Assembly: GCA_018806915.1 (NCBI GenBank)
Contig: JAGKQI010000043.1
Location: 620,001 to 684,000, forward strand
DNA: 64,000 bases
Direction: 5' to 3'
DNA from: Phytophthora colocasiae
Lineage: Eukaryota; Oomycota; Peronosporomycetes; Peronosporales; Peronosporaceae
The stretch's first letter is position 1, and every line of letters starts with the position of its first letter. Positions 53,301 to 64,000 of the stretch are shown piece after piece. Under the pieces are notes generated by a model that did no database searches, was not told where the DNA came from, and was given only the letters and a program-made list of their open reading frames with translations. A program made the translations under genes and the position numbers.

Positions 53301-56300
53301 CACACGTCACATGTAGCCATATAGGGGCAGTTGGCTAATAGCCACACATTGCATATTTGATTAGGATTTAGTATGTTAGATACTAAATCCGTTACATTTA
53401 GGATTAGGACAATAAAAGTCAATAAAAATCAGTTTGCATTTTACATAGTTAGTGTTAGCCCTTTATTATTAGGACACTGACTCTGTGAGTCCCATATTTA
53501 GTGGATTACTCCGTTCTTGTATAGAACCAAAGGCTAGTGCCTTGCGAGCAGGACTCTACGAGTCTATTAAACTTTCTCTGTGCGGTGCACACTTACGCAG
53601 CCCCGCTGCAAACGCACCCGTCAGGCTGCTGAGGAAGCTCTGAAGTCTCCCAAATTTCTGGACCTGACTCGTTCTGATGTAAGGATTTCAGACTCCAAGT
53701 CCCAGAGTCCAAGGTATCTCGCGTACTCGTCGAAGATCCAGAGTCAGCAGTCATCTCCCAAACGGCCGTTCAAGTCAAACCTCAAGAATCTGCAGCGTCG
53801 CCCCTCTGGGCACAAGCCTATCGAAGATTCTGTGCTCTCGGCGAATGCCAGCACCAAGGTGGCCAAGTCTGAGGTACACAAGAGACTTCCTGGCGAAGTG
53901 GTCTGGAAAGAAGTGCGTCCTGACCTTCGCCAAGCTTTGCTTTCCGGGGTCAAATACGACAAGGTCATGGAGTGGTTGGGGTCAGATAAAGAGGCTCATA
54001 ATCTTTTCAGCAGTCCCGTTCTCGTCCAGATGCTGGCAAGCGTGATATACTTTCGCCACTTGGACTCCACTCCTTGGACAAGTACGTACCCGAGGTTTAC
54101 TTCCAGATGGCAGACGAAGTGGTGGACCGACACATCTTGGCTGGTACTGAGCCTGCAGCTTGGAGAGCTCTGGACGGTCACGTTAATTATCCTGAAAGTG
54201 ACCCTGTTACACGGCGCCGCGCGCCTTGGCTACTTTTATGTGGCCAACACCGACTTGGACACACGTCACATATATATGTGTGTCACATTATTCTCACACG
54301 TCACATGTAGCCATATAGGGGCAGTTGGCTAATAGCCACACATTGCATATTTGATTAGGATTTAGTATGTTAGATACTAAATCCGTTACATTTAGGATTA
54401 GGACAATAAAAGTCAATAAAAATCAGTTTGCATTTTACATAGTTAGTGTTAGCCCTTTATTATTGAGACACTGACTCTGTGAGTCCCATATTTAGTGGAT
54501 TACTCCGTTCTTGTATAGAACCAAAGGCTAGTGCCTTATGAGCAGGACTCTACGAGTCTATTAAACTTTCTCTGTGCGGTGCACACTTACGCAGCCCGCT
54601 GCAAACGCACCCGTCAGGCTGCTGAGGAAGCTCTGAAGTCTCCCAAATTTCTGGACCTGACTCGTTCTGATGTAAGGATTTCAGACTCCAAGTCCCAGAG
54701 TCCAAGGTATCTCGCGTACTCGTCGAAGATCCAGAGTCAGCAGTCATCTCCCAAACGGCCGTTCAAGTCAAACCTCAAGAATCTGCAGCGTCGCCCTCTG
54801 GGCACAAGCCTATCGAAGATTCTGTGCTCTCGGCGAATGCCAGCACCAAGGTGGCCAAGTCTGAGGTACACAAGAGACTTCCTGGCGAAGTGGTCTGGAA
54901 AGAAGTGCGTCCTGACCTTCGCCAAGCTTTGCTTTCCGGGGTCAAATACGACAAGGTCATGGAGTGGTTGGGGTCAGATAAAGAGGCTCATAATCTTTTC
55001 AGCAGTCCCGTTCTCGTCCAGATGCTGGCAAGCGTGATATACTTTCGCCACTTGGACTCCACTCCTTGGACAAGTACGTACCCGAGGTTTACTTCCAGAT
55101 GGCAGACGAAGTGGTGGACCGACACATCTGGGCTGGTACTGAGCCTGCAGCTTAGGGAGCTCTGGACGGTCACGTTAATTATCCTGAAAGTGACCCTGTT
55201 ACACGGCGCCGCGCGCCTTGGCTACTTTTTATGTGGCCAACACCGACTTGGACACACGTCACATATATATGTGTGTCACATTATTCTCACACGTCACATG
55301 TAGCCATATAGGGGCAGTTGGCTAATAGCCACACATTGCATATTTGATTAGGATTTAGTATGTTAGATACTAAATCCGTTACATTTAGGATTAGGACAAT
55401 AAAAGTCAATAAAAATCAGTTTGCATTTTACATAGTTAGTGTTAGCCCTTTATTATTGAGACACTGACTCTGTGAGTCCCATATTTAGTGGATTACTCCG
55501 TTCTTGTATAGAACCAAAGGCTAGTGCCTTACGAGCAGGACTCTACGAGTCTATTAAACTTTCTCTGTGCGGTGCACACTTACGCAGCCCCGCTGCAAAC
55601 GCACCCGTCAGGCTGCTGAGGAAGCTCTGAAGTCTCCCAAATTTCTGGACCTGACTCGTTCTGATGTAAGGATTTCAGACTCCAAGTCCCAGAGTCCAAG
55701 GTATCTCGCGTACTCGTCGAAGATCCAGAGTCAGCAGTCATCTCCCAAACGGCCGTTCAAGTCAAACCTCAAGAATCTGCAGCGTCGCCCCTCTGGGCAC
55801 AAGCCTATCGAAGATTCTGTGCTCTCGGCGAATGCCAGCACCAAGGTGGCCAAGTCTGAGGTACACAAGAGACTTCCTGGCGAAGTGGTCTGGAAAGAAG
55901 TGCGTCCTGACCTTCGCCAAGCTTTGCTTTCCGGGGTCAAATACAACAAGGTCATGGAGTGGTTGGGGTCAGATAAAGAGGCTCATAATCTTTTCAGCAG
56001 TCCCGTTCTCGTCCAGATGCTGGCAAGCGTGATATACTTTCGCCACTTGGACTCCACTCCTTGGACAAGTACGTACCCGAGGTTTACTTCCAGATGGCAG
56101 ACGAAGTGGTGGACCGACACATCTGGGCTGGTACTGAGCCTGCAGCTTAGGGAGCTCTGGACGGTCACGTTAATTATCCTGAAAGTGACCCTGTTACACG
56201 GCGCCGCGCGCCTTGGCTACTTTTTATGTGGCCAACACCGACTTGGACACACGTCACATATATATGTGTGTCACATTATTCTCACACGTCACATGTAGCC

Positions 56301-59300
56301 ATATAGGGGCAGTTGGCTAATAGCCACACATTGCATATTTGATTAGGATTTAGTATGTTAGATACTAAATCCGTTACATTTAGGATTAGGACAATAAAAG
56401 TCAATAAAAATCAGTTTGCATTTTACATAGTTAGTGTTAGCCCTTTATTATTGAGACACTGACTCTGTGAGTCCCATATTTAGTGGATTACTCCGTTCTT
56501 GTATAGAACCAAAGGCTAGTGCCTTGCGAGCAGGACTCTACGAGTCTATTAAACTTTCTCTGTGCGGTGCACACTTACGCAGCCCCGCTGCAAACGCACC
56601 CTGTCAGGCTGCTGAGGAAGCTCTGAAGTCTCCCAAATTTCTGGACCTGACTCGTTCTGATGTAAGGATTTCAGACTCCAAGTCCCAGAGTCCAAGGTAT
56701 CTCGCGTACTCGTCGAAGATCCAGAGTCAGCAGTCATCTCCCAAACGGCCGTTCAAGTCAAACCTCAAGAATCTGCAGCGTCGCCCCTCTGGGCACAAGC
56801 CTATCGAAGATTCTGTGCTCTCGGCGAATGCCAGCACCAAGGTGGCCAAGTCTGAGGTACACAAGAGACTTCCTGGCGAAGTGGTCTGGAAAGAAGTGCG
56901 TCCTGACCTTCGCCAAGCTTTGCTTTCCGGGGTCAAATACGACAAGGTCATGGAGTGGTTGGGGTCAGATAAAGAGGCTCATAATCTTTTCAGCAGTCCC
57001 GTTCTCGTCCAGATGCTGGCAAGCGTGATATACTTTCGCCACTTGGACTCCACTCCTTGGACAAGTACGTACCCGAGGTTTACTTCCAGATGGCAGACGA
57101 AGTGGTGGACCGACACATCTGGGCTGGTACTGAGCCTGCAGCTTAGGGAGCTCTGGACGGTCACGTTAATTATCCTGAAAGTGACCCTGTTACACGGCGC
57201 CGCGCGCCTTGGCTACTTTTATGTGGCCAACACCGACTTGGACACACGTCACATATATATGTGTGTCACATTATTCTCACACGTCACATGTAGCCATATA
57301 GGGGCAGTTGGCTAATAGCCACACATTGCATATTTGATTAGGATTTAGTATGTTAGATACTAAATCCGTTACATTTAGGATTAGGACAATAAAAGTCAAT
57401 AAAAATCAGTTTGCATTTTACATAGTTAGTGTTAGCCCTTTATTATTGAGACACTGACTCTGTGAGTCCCATATTTAGTGGATTACTCCGTTCTTGTATA
57501 GAACCAAAGGCTAGTGCCTTACGAGCAGGACTCTACGAGTCTATTAAACTTTCTCTGTGCGGTGCACACTTACGCAGCCCCGCTGCAAACGCACCCGTCA
57601 GGCTGCTGAGGAAGCTCTGAAGTCTCCCAAATTTCTGGACCTGACTCGTTCTGATGTAAGGGTTTCAGACTCCAAGTCCCAGAGTCCAAGGTATCTCGCG
57701 TACTCGTCGAAGATCCAGAGTCAGCAGTCATCTCCCAAACGGCCGTTCAAGTCAAACCTCAAGAATCTGCAGCGTCGCCCTCTGGGCACAAGCCTATCGA
57801 AGATTCTGTGCTCTCGGCGAATGCCAGCACCAAGGTGGCCAAGTCTGAGGTACACAAGAGACTTCCTGGCGAAGTGGTCTGGAAAGAAGTGCGTCCTGAC
57901 CTTCGCCAAGCTTTGCTTTCCGGGGTCAAATACGACAAGGTCATGGAGTGGTTGGGGTCAGATAAAGAGGCTCATAATCTTTTCAGCAGTCCCGTTCTCG
58001 TCCAGATGCTGGCAAGCGTGATATACTTTCGCCACTTGACTCCACTCCTTGGACAAGTACGTACCCGAGGTTTACTTCCAGATGGCAGACGAAGTGGTGG
58101 ACCGACACATCTTGGCTGGTACTGAGCCTGCAGCTTGGAGAGCTCTGGACGGTCACGTTAATTATCCTGAAAGTGACCCTGTTACACGGCGCCGCGCGCC
58201 TTGGCTACTTTTTATGTGGCCAACACCGACTTGGACACACGTCACATATATATGTGTGTCACATTATTCTCACACGTCACATGTAGCCATATAGGGGCAG
58301 TTGGCTAATAGCCACACATTGCATATTTGATTAGGATTTAGTATGTTAGATACTAAATCCGTTACATTTAGGATTAGGACAATAAAAGTCAATAAAAATC
58401 AGTTTGCATTTTACATAGTTAGTGTTAGCCCTTTATTATTAGGACACTGACTCTGTGAGTCCCATATTTAGTGGATTACTCCGTTCTTGTATAGAACCAA
58501 AGGCTAGTGCCTTACGAGCAGGACTCTACGAGTCTATTAAACTTTCTCTGTGCGGTGCACACTTACGCAGCCCCGCTGCAAACGCACCCGTCAGGCTGCT
58601 GAGGAAGCTCTGAAGTCTCCCAAATTTCTGGACCTGACTCGTTCTGATGTAAGGATTTCAGACTCCAAGTCCCAGAGTCCAAGGTATCCCGCGTACTCGT
58701 CGAAGATCCAGAGTCAGCAGTCATCTCCCAAACGGCCGTTCAAGTCAAACCTCAAGAATCTGCAGCGTCGCCCCTCTGGGCACAAGCCTATCGAAGATTC
58801 TGTGCTCTCGGCGAATGCCAGCACCAAGGTGGCCAAGTCTGAGGTACACAAGAGACTTCCTGGCGAAGTGGTCTGGAAAGAAGTGCGTCCTGACCTTCGC
58901 CAAGCTTTGCTTTCCGGGGTCAAATACGACAAGGTCATGGAGTGGTTGGGGTCAGATAAAGAGGCTCATAATCTTTTCAGCAGTCCCGTTCTCGTCCAGA
59001 TGCTGGCAAGCGTGATATACTTTCGCCACTTGGACTCCACTCCTTGGACAAGTACGTACCCGAGGTTTACTTCCAGATGGCAGACAAAGTGGTGGACCGA
59101 CACATCTTGGCTGGTACTGAGCCTGCAGCTTGGAGAGCTCTGGACGGTCACGTTAATTATCCTGAAAGTGACCCTGTTACACGGCGCCGCGCGCCTTGGC
59201 TACTTTTTATGTGGCCAACACCGACTTGGACACACGTCACATATATATGTGTGTCACATTATTCTCACACGTCACATGTAGCCATATAGGGGCAGTTGGC

Positions 59301-62300
59301 TAATAGCCACACATTGCATATTTGATTAGGATTTAGTATGTTAGATACTAAATCCGTTACATTTAGGATTAGGACAATAAAAGTCAATAAAAATCAGTTT
59401 GCATTTTACATAGTTAGTGTTAGCCCTTTATTATTGAGACACTGACTCTGTGAGTCCCATATTTAGTGGATTACTCCGTTCTTGTATAGAACCAAAGGCT
59501 AGTGCCTTGCGAGCAGGACTCTACGAGTCTATTAAACTTTCTCTGTGCGGTGCACACTTACGCAGCCCGCTGCAAACGCACCCAAATCAGGCTGCTGAGG
59601 AAGCTCTGAAGTCTCCCAAATTTCTGGACCTGACTCGTTCTGATGTAAGGATTTCAGACTCCAAGTCCCAGAGTCCAAGGTATCTCGCGTACTCGTCGAA
59701 GATCCAGAGTCAGCAGTCATCTCCCAAACGGCCGTTCAAGTCAAACCTCAAGAATCTGCAGCGTCGCCCTCTGGGCACAAGCCTATCGAAGATTCTGTGC
59801 TCTCGGCGAATGCCAGCACCAAGGTGGCCAAGTCTGAGGTACACAAGAGACTTCCTGGCGAAGTGGTCTGGAAAGAAGTGCGTCCTGACCTTCGCCAAGC
59901 TTTGCTTTCCGGGGTCAAATACGACAAGGTCATGGAGTGGTTGGGGTCAGATAAAGAGGCTCATAATCTTTTCAGCAGTCCCGTTCTCGTCCAGATGCTG
60001 GCAAGCGTGATATACTTTCGCCACTTGGACTCCACTCCTTGGACAAGTACGTACCCGAGGTTTACTTCCAGATGGCAGACGAAGTGGTGGACCGACACAT
60101 CTTGGCTGGTACTGAGCCTGCAGCTTGGGGAGCTCTGGACGGTCACGTTAATTATCCTGAAAGTGACCCTGTTACACGGCGCCGCGCGCCTTGGCTACTT
60201 TTTATGTGGCCAACACCGACTTGGACACACGTCACATATATATGTGTGTCACATTATTCTCACACGTCACATGTAGCCATATAGGGGCAGTTGGCTAATA
60301 GCCACACATTGCATATTTGATTAGGATTTAGTATGTTAGATACTAAATCCGTTACATTTAGGATTAGGACAATAAAAGTCAATAAAAATCAGTTTGCATT
60401 TTACATAGTTAGTGTTAGCCCTTTATTATTGAGACACTGACTCTGTGAGTCCCGTATTTAGTGGATTACTCCGTTCTTGTATAGAACCAAAGGCTAGTGC
60501 CTTACGAGCAGGACTCTACGAGTCTATTAAACTTTCTCTGTGCGGTGCACACTTACGCAGCCCCGCTGCAAACGCACCCGTCAGGCTGCTGAGGAAGCTC
60601 TGAAGTCTCCCAAATTTCTGGACCTGACTCGTTCTGATGTAAGGATTTCAGACTCCAAGTCCCAGAGTCCAAGGTATCTCGCGTACTCGTCGAAGATCCA
60701 GAGTCAGCAGTCATCTCCCAAACGGCCGTTCAAGTCAAACCTCAAGAATCTGCAGCGTCGCCCCTCTGGGCACAAGCCTATCGAAGATTCTGTGCTCTCG
60801 GCGAATGCCAGCACCAAGGTGGCCAAGTCTGAGGTACACAAGAGACTTCCTGGCGAAGTGGTCTGGAAAGAAGTGCGTCCTGACCTTCGCCAAGCTTTGC
60901 TTTCCGGGGTCAAATACGACAAGGTCATGGAGTGGTTGGGGTCAGATAAAGAGGCTCATAATCTTTTCAGCAGTCCCGTTCTCGTCCAGATGCTGGCAAG
61001 CGTGATATACTTTCGCCACTTGGACTCCACTCCTTGGACAAGTACGTACCCGAGGTTTATTCCAGATGGCAGACGAAGTGGTGGACCGACACATCTTGGC
61101 TGGTACTGAGTCTGCAGCTTAGGGAGCTCTGGACGGTCACGTTAATTATCCTGAAAGTGACCCTGTTACACGGCGCCGCGCGCCTTGGCTACTTTTTATG
61201 TGGCCAACACCGACTTGGACACACGTCACATATATATGTGTGTCACATTATTCTCACACGTCACATGTAGCCATATAGGGGCAGTTGGCTAATAGCCACA
61301 CATTGCATATTTGATTAGGATTTAGTATGTTAGATACTAAATCCGTTACATTTAGGATTAGGACAATAAAAGTCAATAAAAATCAGTTTGCATTTTACAT
61401 AGTTAGTGTTAGCCCTTTATTATTGAGACACTGACTCTGTGAGTCCCGTATTTAGTGGATTACTCCGTTCTTGTATAGAACCAAAGGCTAGTGCCTTACG
61501 AGCAGGACTCTACGAGTCTATTAAACTTTCTCTGTGCGGTGCACACTTACGCAGCCCCGCTGCAAACGCACCCGTCAGGCTGCTGAGGAAGCTCTGAAGT
61601 CTCCCAAATTTCTGGACCTGACTCGTTCTGATGTAAGGATTTCAGACTCCAAGTCCCAGAGTCCAAGGTGTCTCGCGTACTCGTCGAAGATCCAGAGTCA
61701 GCAGTCATCTCCCAAACGGCCGTTCAAGTCAAACCTCAAGAATCTGCAGCGTCGCCCTCTGGGCACAAGCCTATCGAAGATTCTGTGCTCTCGGCGAATG
61801 CCAGCACCAAGGTGGCCAAGTCTGAGGTACACAAGAGACTTCCTGGCGAAGTGGTCTGGAAAGAAGTGCGTCCTGACCTTCGCCAAGCTTTGCTTTCCGG
61901 GGTCAAATACGACAAGGTCATGGAGTGGTTGGGGTCAGATAAAGAGGCTCATAATCTTTTCAGCAGTCCCTTTCTCGTCCAGATGCTGGCAAGCGTGATA
62001 TACTTTCGCCACTTGGACTCCACTCCTTGGACAAAGTACGTACCCGAGGTTTACGTCCAGATGGCAGACGAAGTGGTGGACCGACACATCTTGGCTGGTA
62101 CTGAGCCTGCAGCTTGGGGAGCTCTGGACGGTCACGTTAATTATCCTGAAAGTGACCCTGTTACACGGCGCCGCGCGCCTTGGCTACTTTTTATGTGGCC
62201 AACACCGACTTGGACACACGTCACATATATATGTGTGTCACATTATTCTCACACGTCACATGTAGCCATATAGGGGCAGTTGGCTAATAGCCACACATTG

Positions 62301-64000
62301 CATATTTGATTAGGATTTAGTATGTTAGATACTAAACTCCGTTACATTTAGGATTAGGACAATAAAAGTCAATAAAAATCAGTTTGCATTTTACATAGTT
62401 AGTGTTAGCCCTTTATTATTGAGACACTGACTCTGTGAGTCCCGTATTTAGTGGATTACTCCGTTCTTGTATAGAACCAAAGGCTAGTGCCTTACGAGCA
62501 GGACTCTACGAGTCTATTAAACTTTCTCTGTGCGGTGCACACTTACGCAGCCCCGCTGCAAACGCACCCGTCAGGCTGCTGAGGAAGCTCTGAAGTCTCC
62601 CAAAGTTCTGGCCCTGACTCGTTCTGATGTAAGGGTTTCAGACTCCAAGTCCCAGAGTCCAAGGTGTCTCGCGTACTCGTCGAAGATCCAGAGTCAGCAG
62701 TCATCTCCCAAACGGCCGTTCAAGTCAAACCTCAAGAATCTGCAGCGTCGCCCCTCTGGGCACAAGCCTATCGAAGATTCTGTGCTCTCGGCGAATGCCA
62801 GCACCAAGGTGGCCAAGTCTGAGGTACACAAGAGACTTCCTGGCGAAGTGGTCTGGAAAGAAGTGCGTCCTGACCTTCGCCAAGCTTTGCTTTCCGGGGT
62901 CAAATACGACAAGGTCATGGAGTGGTTGGGGTCAGATAAAGAGGCTCATAATCTTTTCAGCAGTCCCGTTCTCGTCCAGATGCTGGCAAGCGTGATATAC
63001 TTTCGCCACTTGGGCTCCACTCCTTGGACAAAGTACGTACCCGAGGTTTACTTCCAGATGGCAGACGAAGTGATGGACCGACACATCTTGGCTGGTACTG
63101 AGCCTGCAGCTTGGGGAGCTCTGGACGGTCACGTTAATTATCCTGAAAGTGACCCTGTTACACGGCGCCGCGCGCCTTGGCTACTTTGTATGTGGCCAAC
63201 ACCGACTTGGACACACGTCACATATATATGTGTGTCACATTATTCTCACACGTCACATGTAGCCATATAGGGGCAGTTGGCTAATAGCCACACATTGCAT
63301 ATTTGATTAGGATTTAGTATGTTAGATACTAAATCCGTTACATTTAGGATTAGGACAATAAAAGTCAATAAAAATCAGTTTGCATTTTACATAGTTAGTG
63401 TTAGCCCTTTATTATTAGGACACTGACTCTGTGAGTCCCGTATTTAGTGGATTACTTCGTTCTTGTATAGAACCAAAGGCTAGTGCCTTGCGAGCAGGAC
63501 TCTACGAGTCTATTAAACTTTCTCTGTGCGGTGCACACTTACGCAGCCCCGCTGCAAACGCACCCGTCAGGCTGCTGAGGAAGCTCTGAAGTCTCCCAAA
63601 GTTCTGGACCTGACTCGTTCTGATGTAAGGGTTTCAGACTCCAAGTCCCAGAGTCCAAGGTGTCTCGCGTACTCGTCGAAGATCCAGAGTCAGCAGTCAT
63701 CTCCCAAACGGCCGTTCAAGTCAAACCTCAAGAATCTGCAGCGTCGCCCCTCTGGGCACAAGCCTATCGAAGATTCTGTGCTCTCGGCGAATGCCAGCAC
63801 CAAGGTGGCCAAGTCTGAGGTACACAAGAGACTTCCTGGCGAAGTGGTCTGAAAGAAGTGCGTCCTGACCTTCGCCAAGCTTTGCTTTCCGGGGTCAAAT
63901 ACGACAAGGTCATGGAGTGGTTGGGGTCAGATAAAGAGGCTCATAATCTTTTCAGCAGTCCCGTTCTCGTCCAGATGCTGGCAAGCGTGATATACTTTCG

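Larger units (their letters stand above)
37945..64000 (+). repeat. Tandem array, about 994-bp unit = truncated gypsy LTR + gag-like fragment, at least 22 units plus a partial
   Basis: Unit starts, taken at TTACACGG: 37,945; 38,941; 39,935; 40,930; 45,271; 46,255; 47,253; 48,247; 49,240; 50,229; 51,223; 52,218; 53,212; 54,207; 55,199; 56,193; 57,190; 58,182; 59,177; 60,172; 61,166; 62,161; 63,158 (cut by the window end). Lengths are 984-998 bp, and unit 4 is split by a hAT element. Only unit 1 keeps the full LTR start; all later LTR copies lack its first 10 bases and join the gag-like fragment at CCCTG. Copies are very similar and differ by shared small variants. Each unit keeps the LTR TATA-like and AATAAA signals, so each could promote and end a transcript. 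Confidence 0.95.

Noticed and set aside
38313..63852. The many 240-residue ORFs in the array as separate genes
   Set aside because: They are the same truncated gag-like fragment copied with the array. They start without ATG inside the LTR and most carry the same one-base deletion.
38477..63878. Repeated minus-strand ORFs of 60-74 residues across the array
   Set aside because: Shadows of the plus-strand fragment, present only because the unit is repeated.
37945..64000. The regular repeat as a CRISPR array
   Set aside because: The unit is 994 bp and protein-coding/LTR in content, with no short repeat-spacer pattern; the genome is eukaryotic.
1..64000. tRNA or rRNA genes
   Set aside because: I saw no cloverleaf with A and B boxes and no rRNA-like conserved stretches, though a covariance search was not possible.

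Overview
The window looks like a repeat-rich piece of an oomycete nuclear genome, most likely Phytophthora or a close relative. The evidence is two Crinkler (CRN) type genes with the LFLAK header, a spliced COG3 gene, short introns (56-102 nt) with GT..AG ends and CTAAY-like branch points, and TCATTYY-like initiator elements upstream of genes. There is no sign of bacterial organisation.

Layout. (1) 1-6.0 kb is a host gene island: two CRN copies on the minus strand (the first runs off the left edge) lie either side of a plus-strand COG3 gene. (2) 6.0-10.9 kb holds gene debris: a MULE/FAR1-like fragment, a broken Ulp1/C48 protease, a SANT-domain fragment and the 5' half of a gag-like ORF. (3) 10,879-38,343 is a Ty3/gypsy chromovirus with matching LTRs (408 and 409 bp) and a 5-bp target duplication, AACGC. 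Its own sequence is about 7.8 kb; the rest is a later insertion. (4) 16,261-35,928 is that insertion: a 19,668-bp element flanked by duplicated TTAA, with 14-bp terminal inverted repeats each followed by a 24-base hairpin. It sits inside the integrase reading frame. It carries its own piggyBac-type transposase, and immediately upstream, overlapping it by 4 bp, a tandem-chromodomain ORF. It also carries a P-loop kinase, a SANT + DOT1-like methyltransferase, a five-exon gene of unknown function, coiled-coil proteins, an ADP/ATP-carrier pseudogene and a long inverted-repeat element. I regard this as the main candidate for an undescribed system: a giant cargo-bearing piggyBac. (5) 37,935-64,000 is a tandem array of at least 22 full units of about 994 bp plus one partial. 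Each unit is one gypsy LTR joined to the piece of gag-like gene that originally lay downstream of the insertion. One unit is split by a 3,340-bp hAT element with an 8-bp target duplication.

How it fits together. The target duplications give an order. The gypsy entered a gag-like gene. The 3' LTR plus its flank was then amplified in tandem. A hAT jumped into one unit, and independently a large piggyBac jumped into the gypsy integrase. Every mobile element shown here has breaks in its enzyme genes, so most are probably no longer autonomous. The host genes (COG3, CRN) and several cargo genes (kinase, methyltransferase, the five-exon gene, a two-exon gene at 34.7-35.6 kb) have intact reading frames and look functional. 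All functional calls come from reading motifs by eye; no database search was possible.
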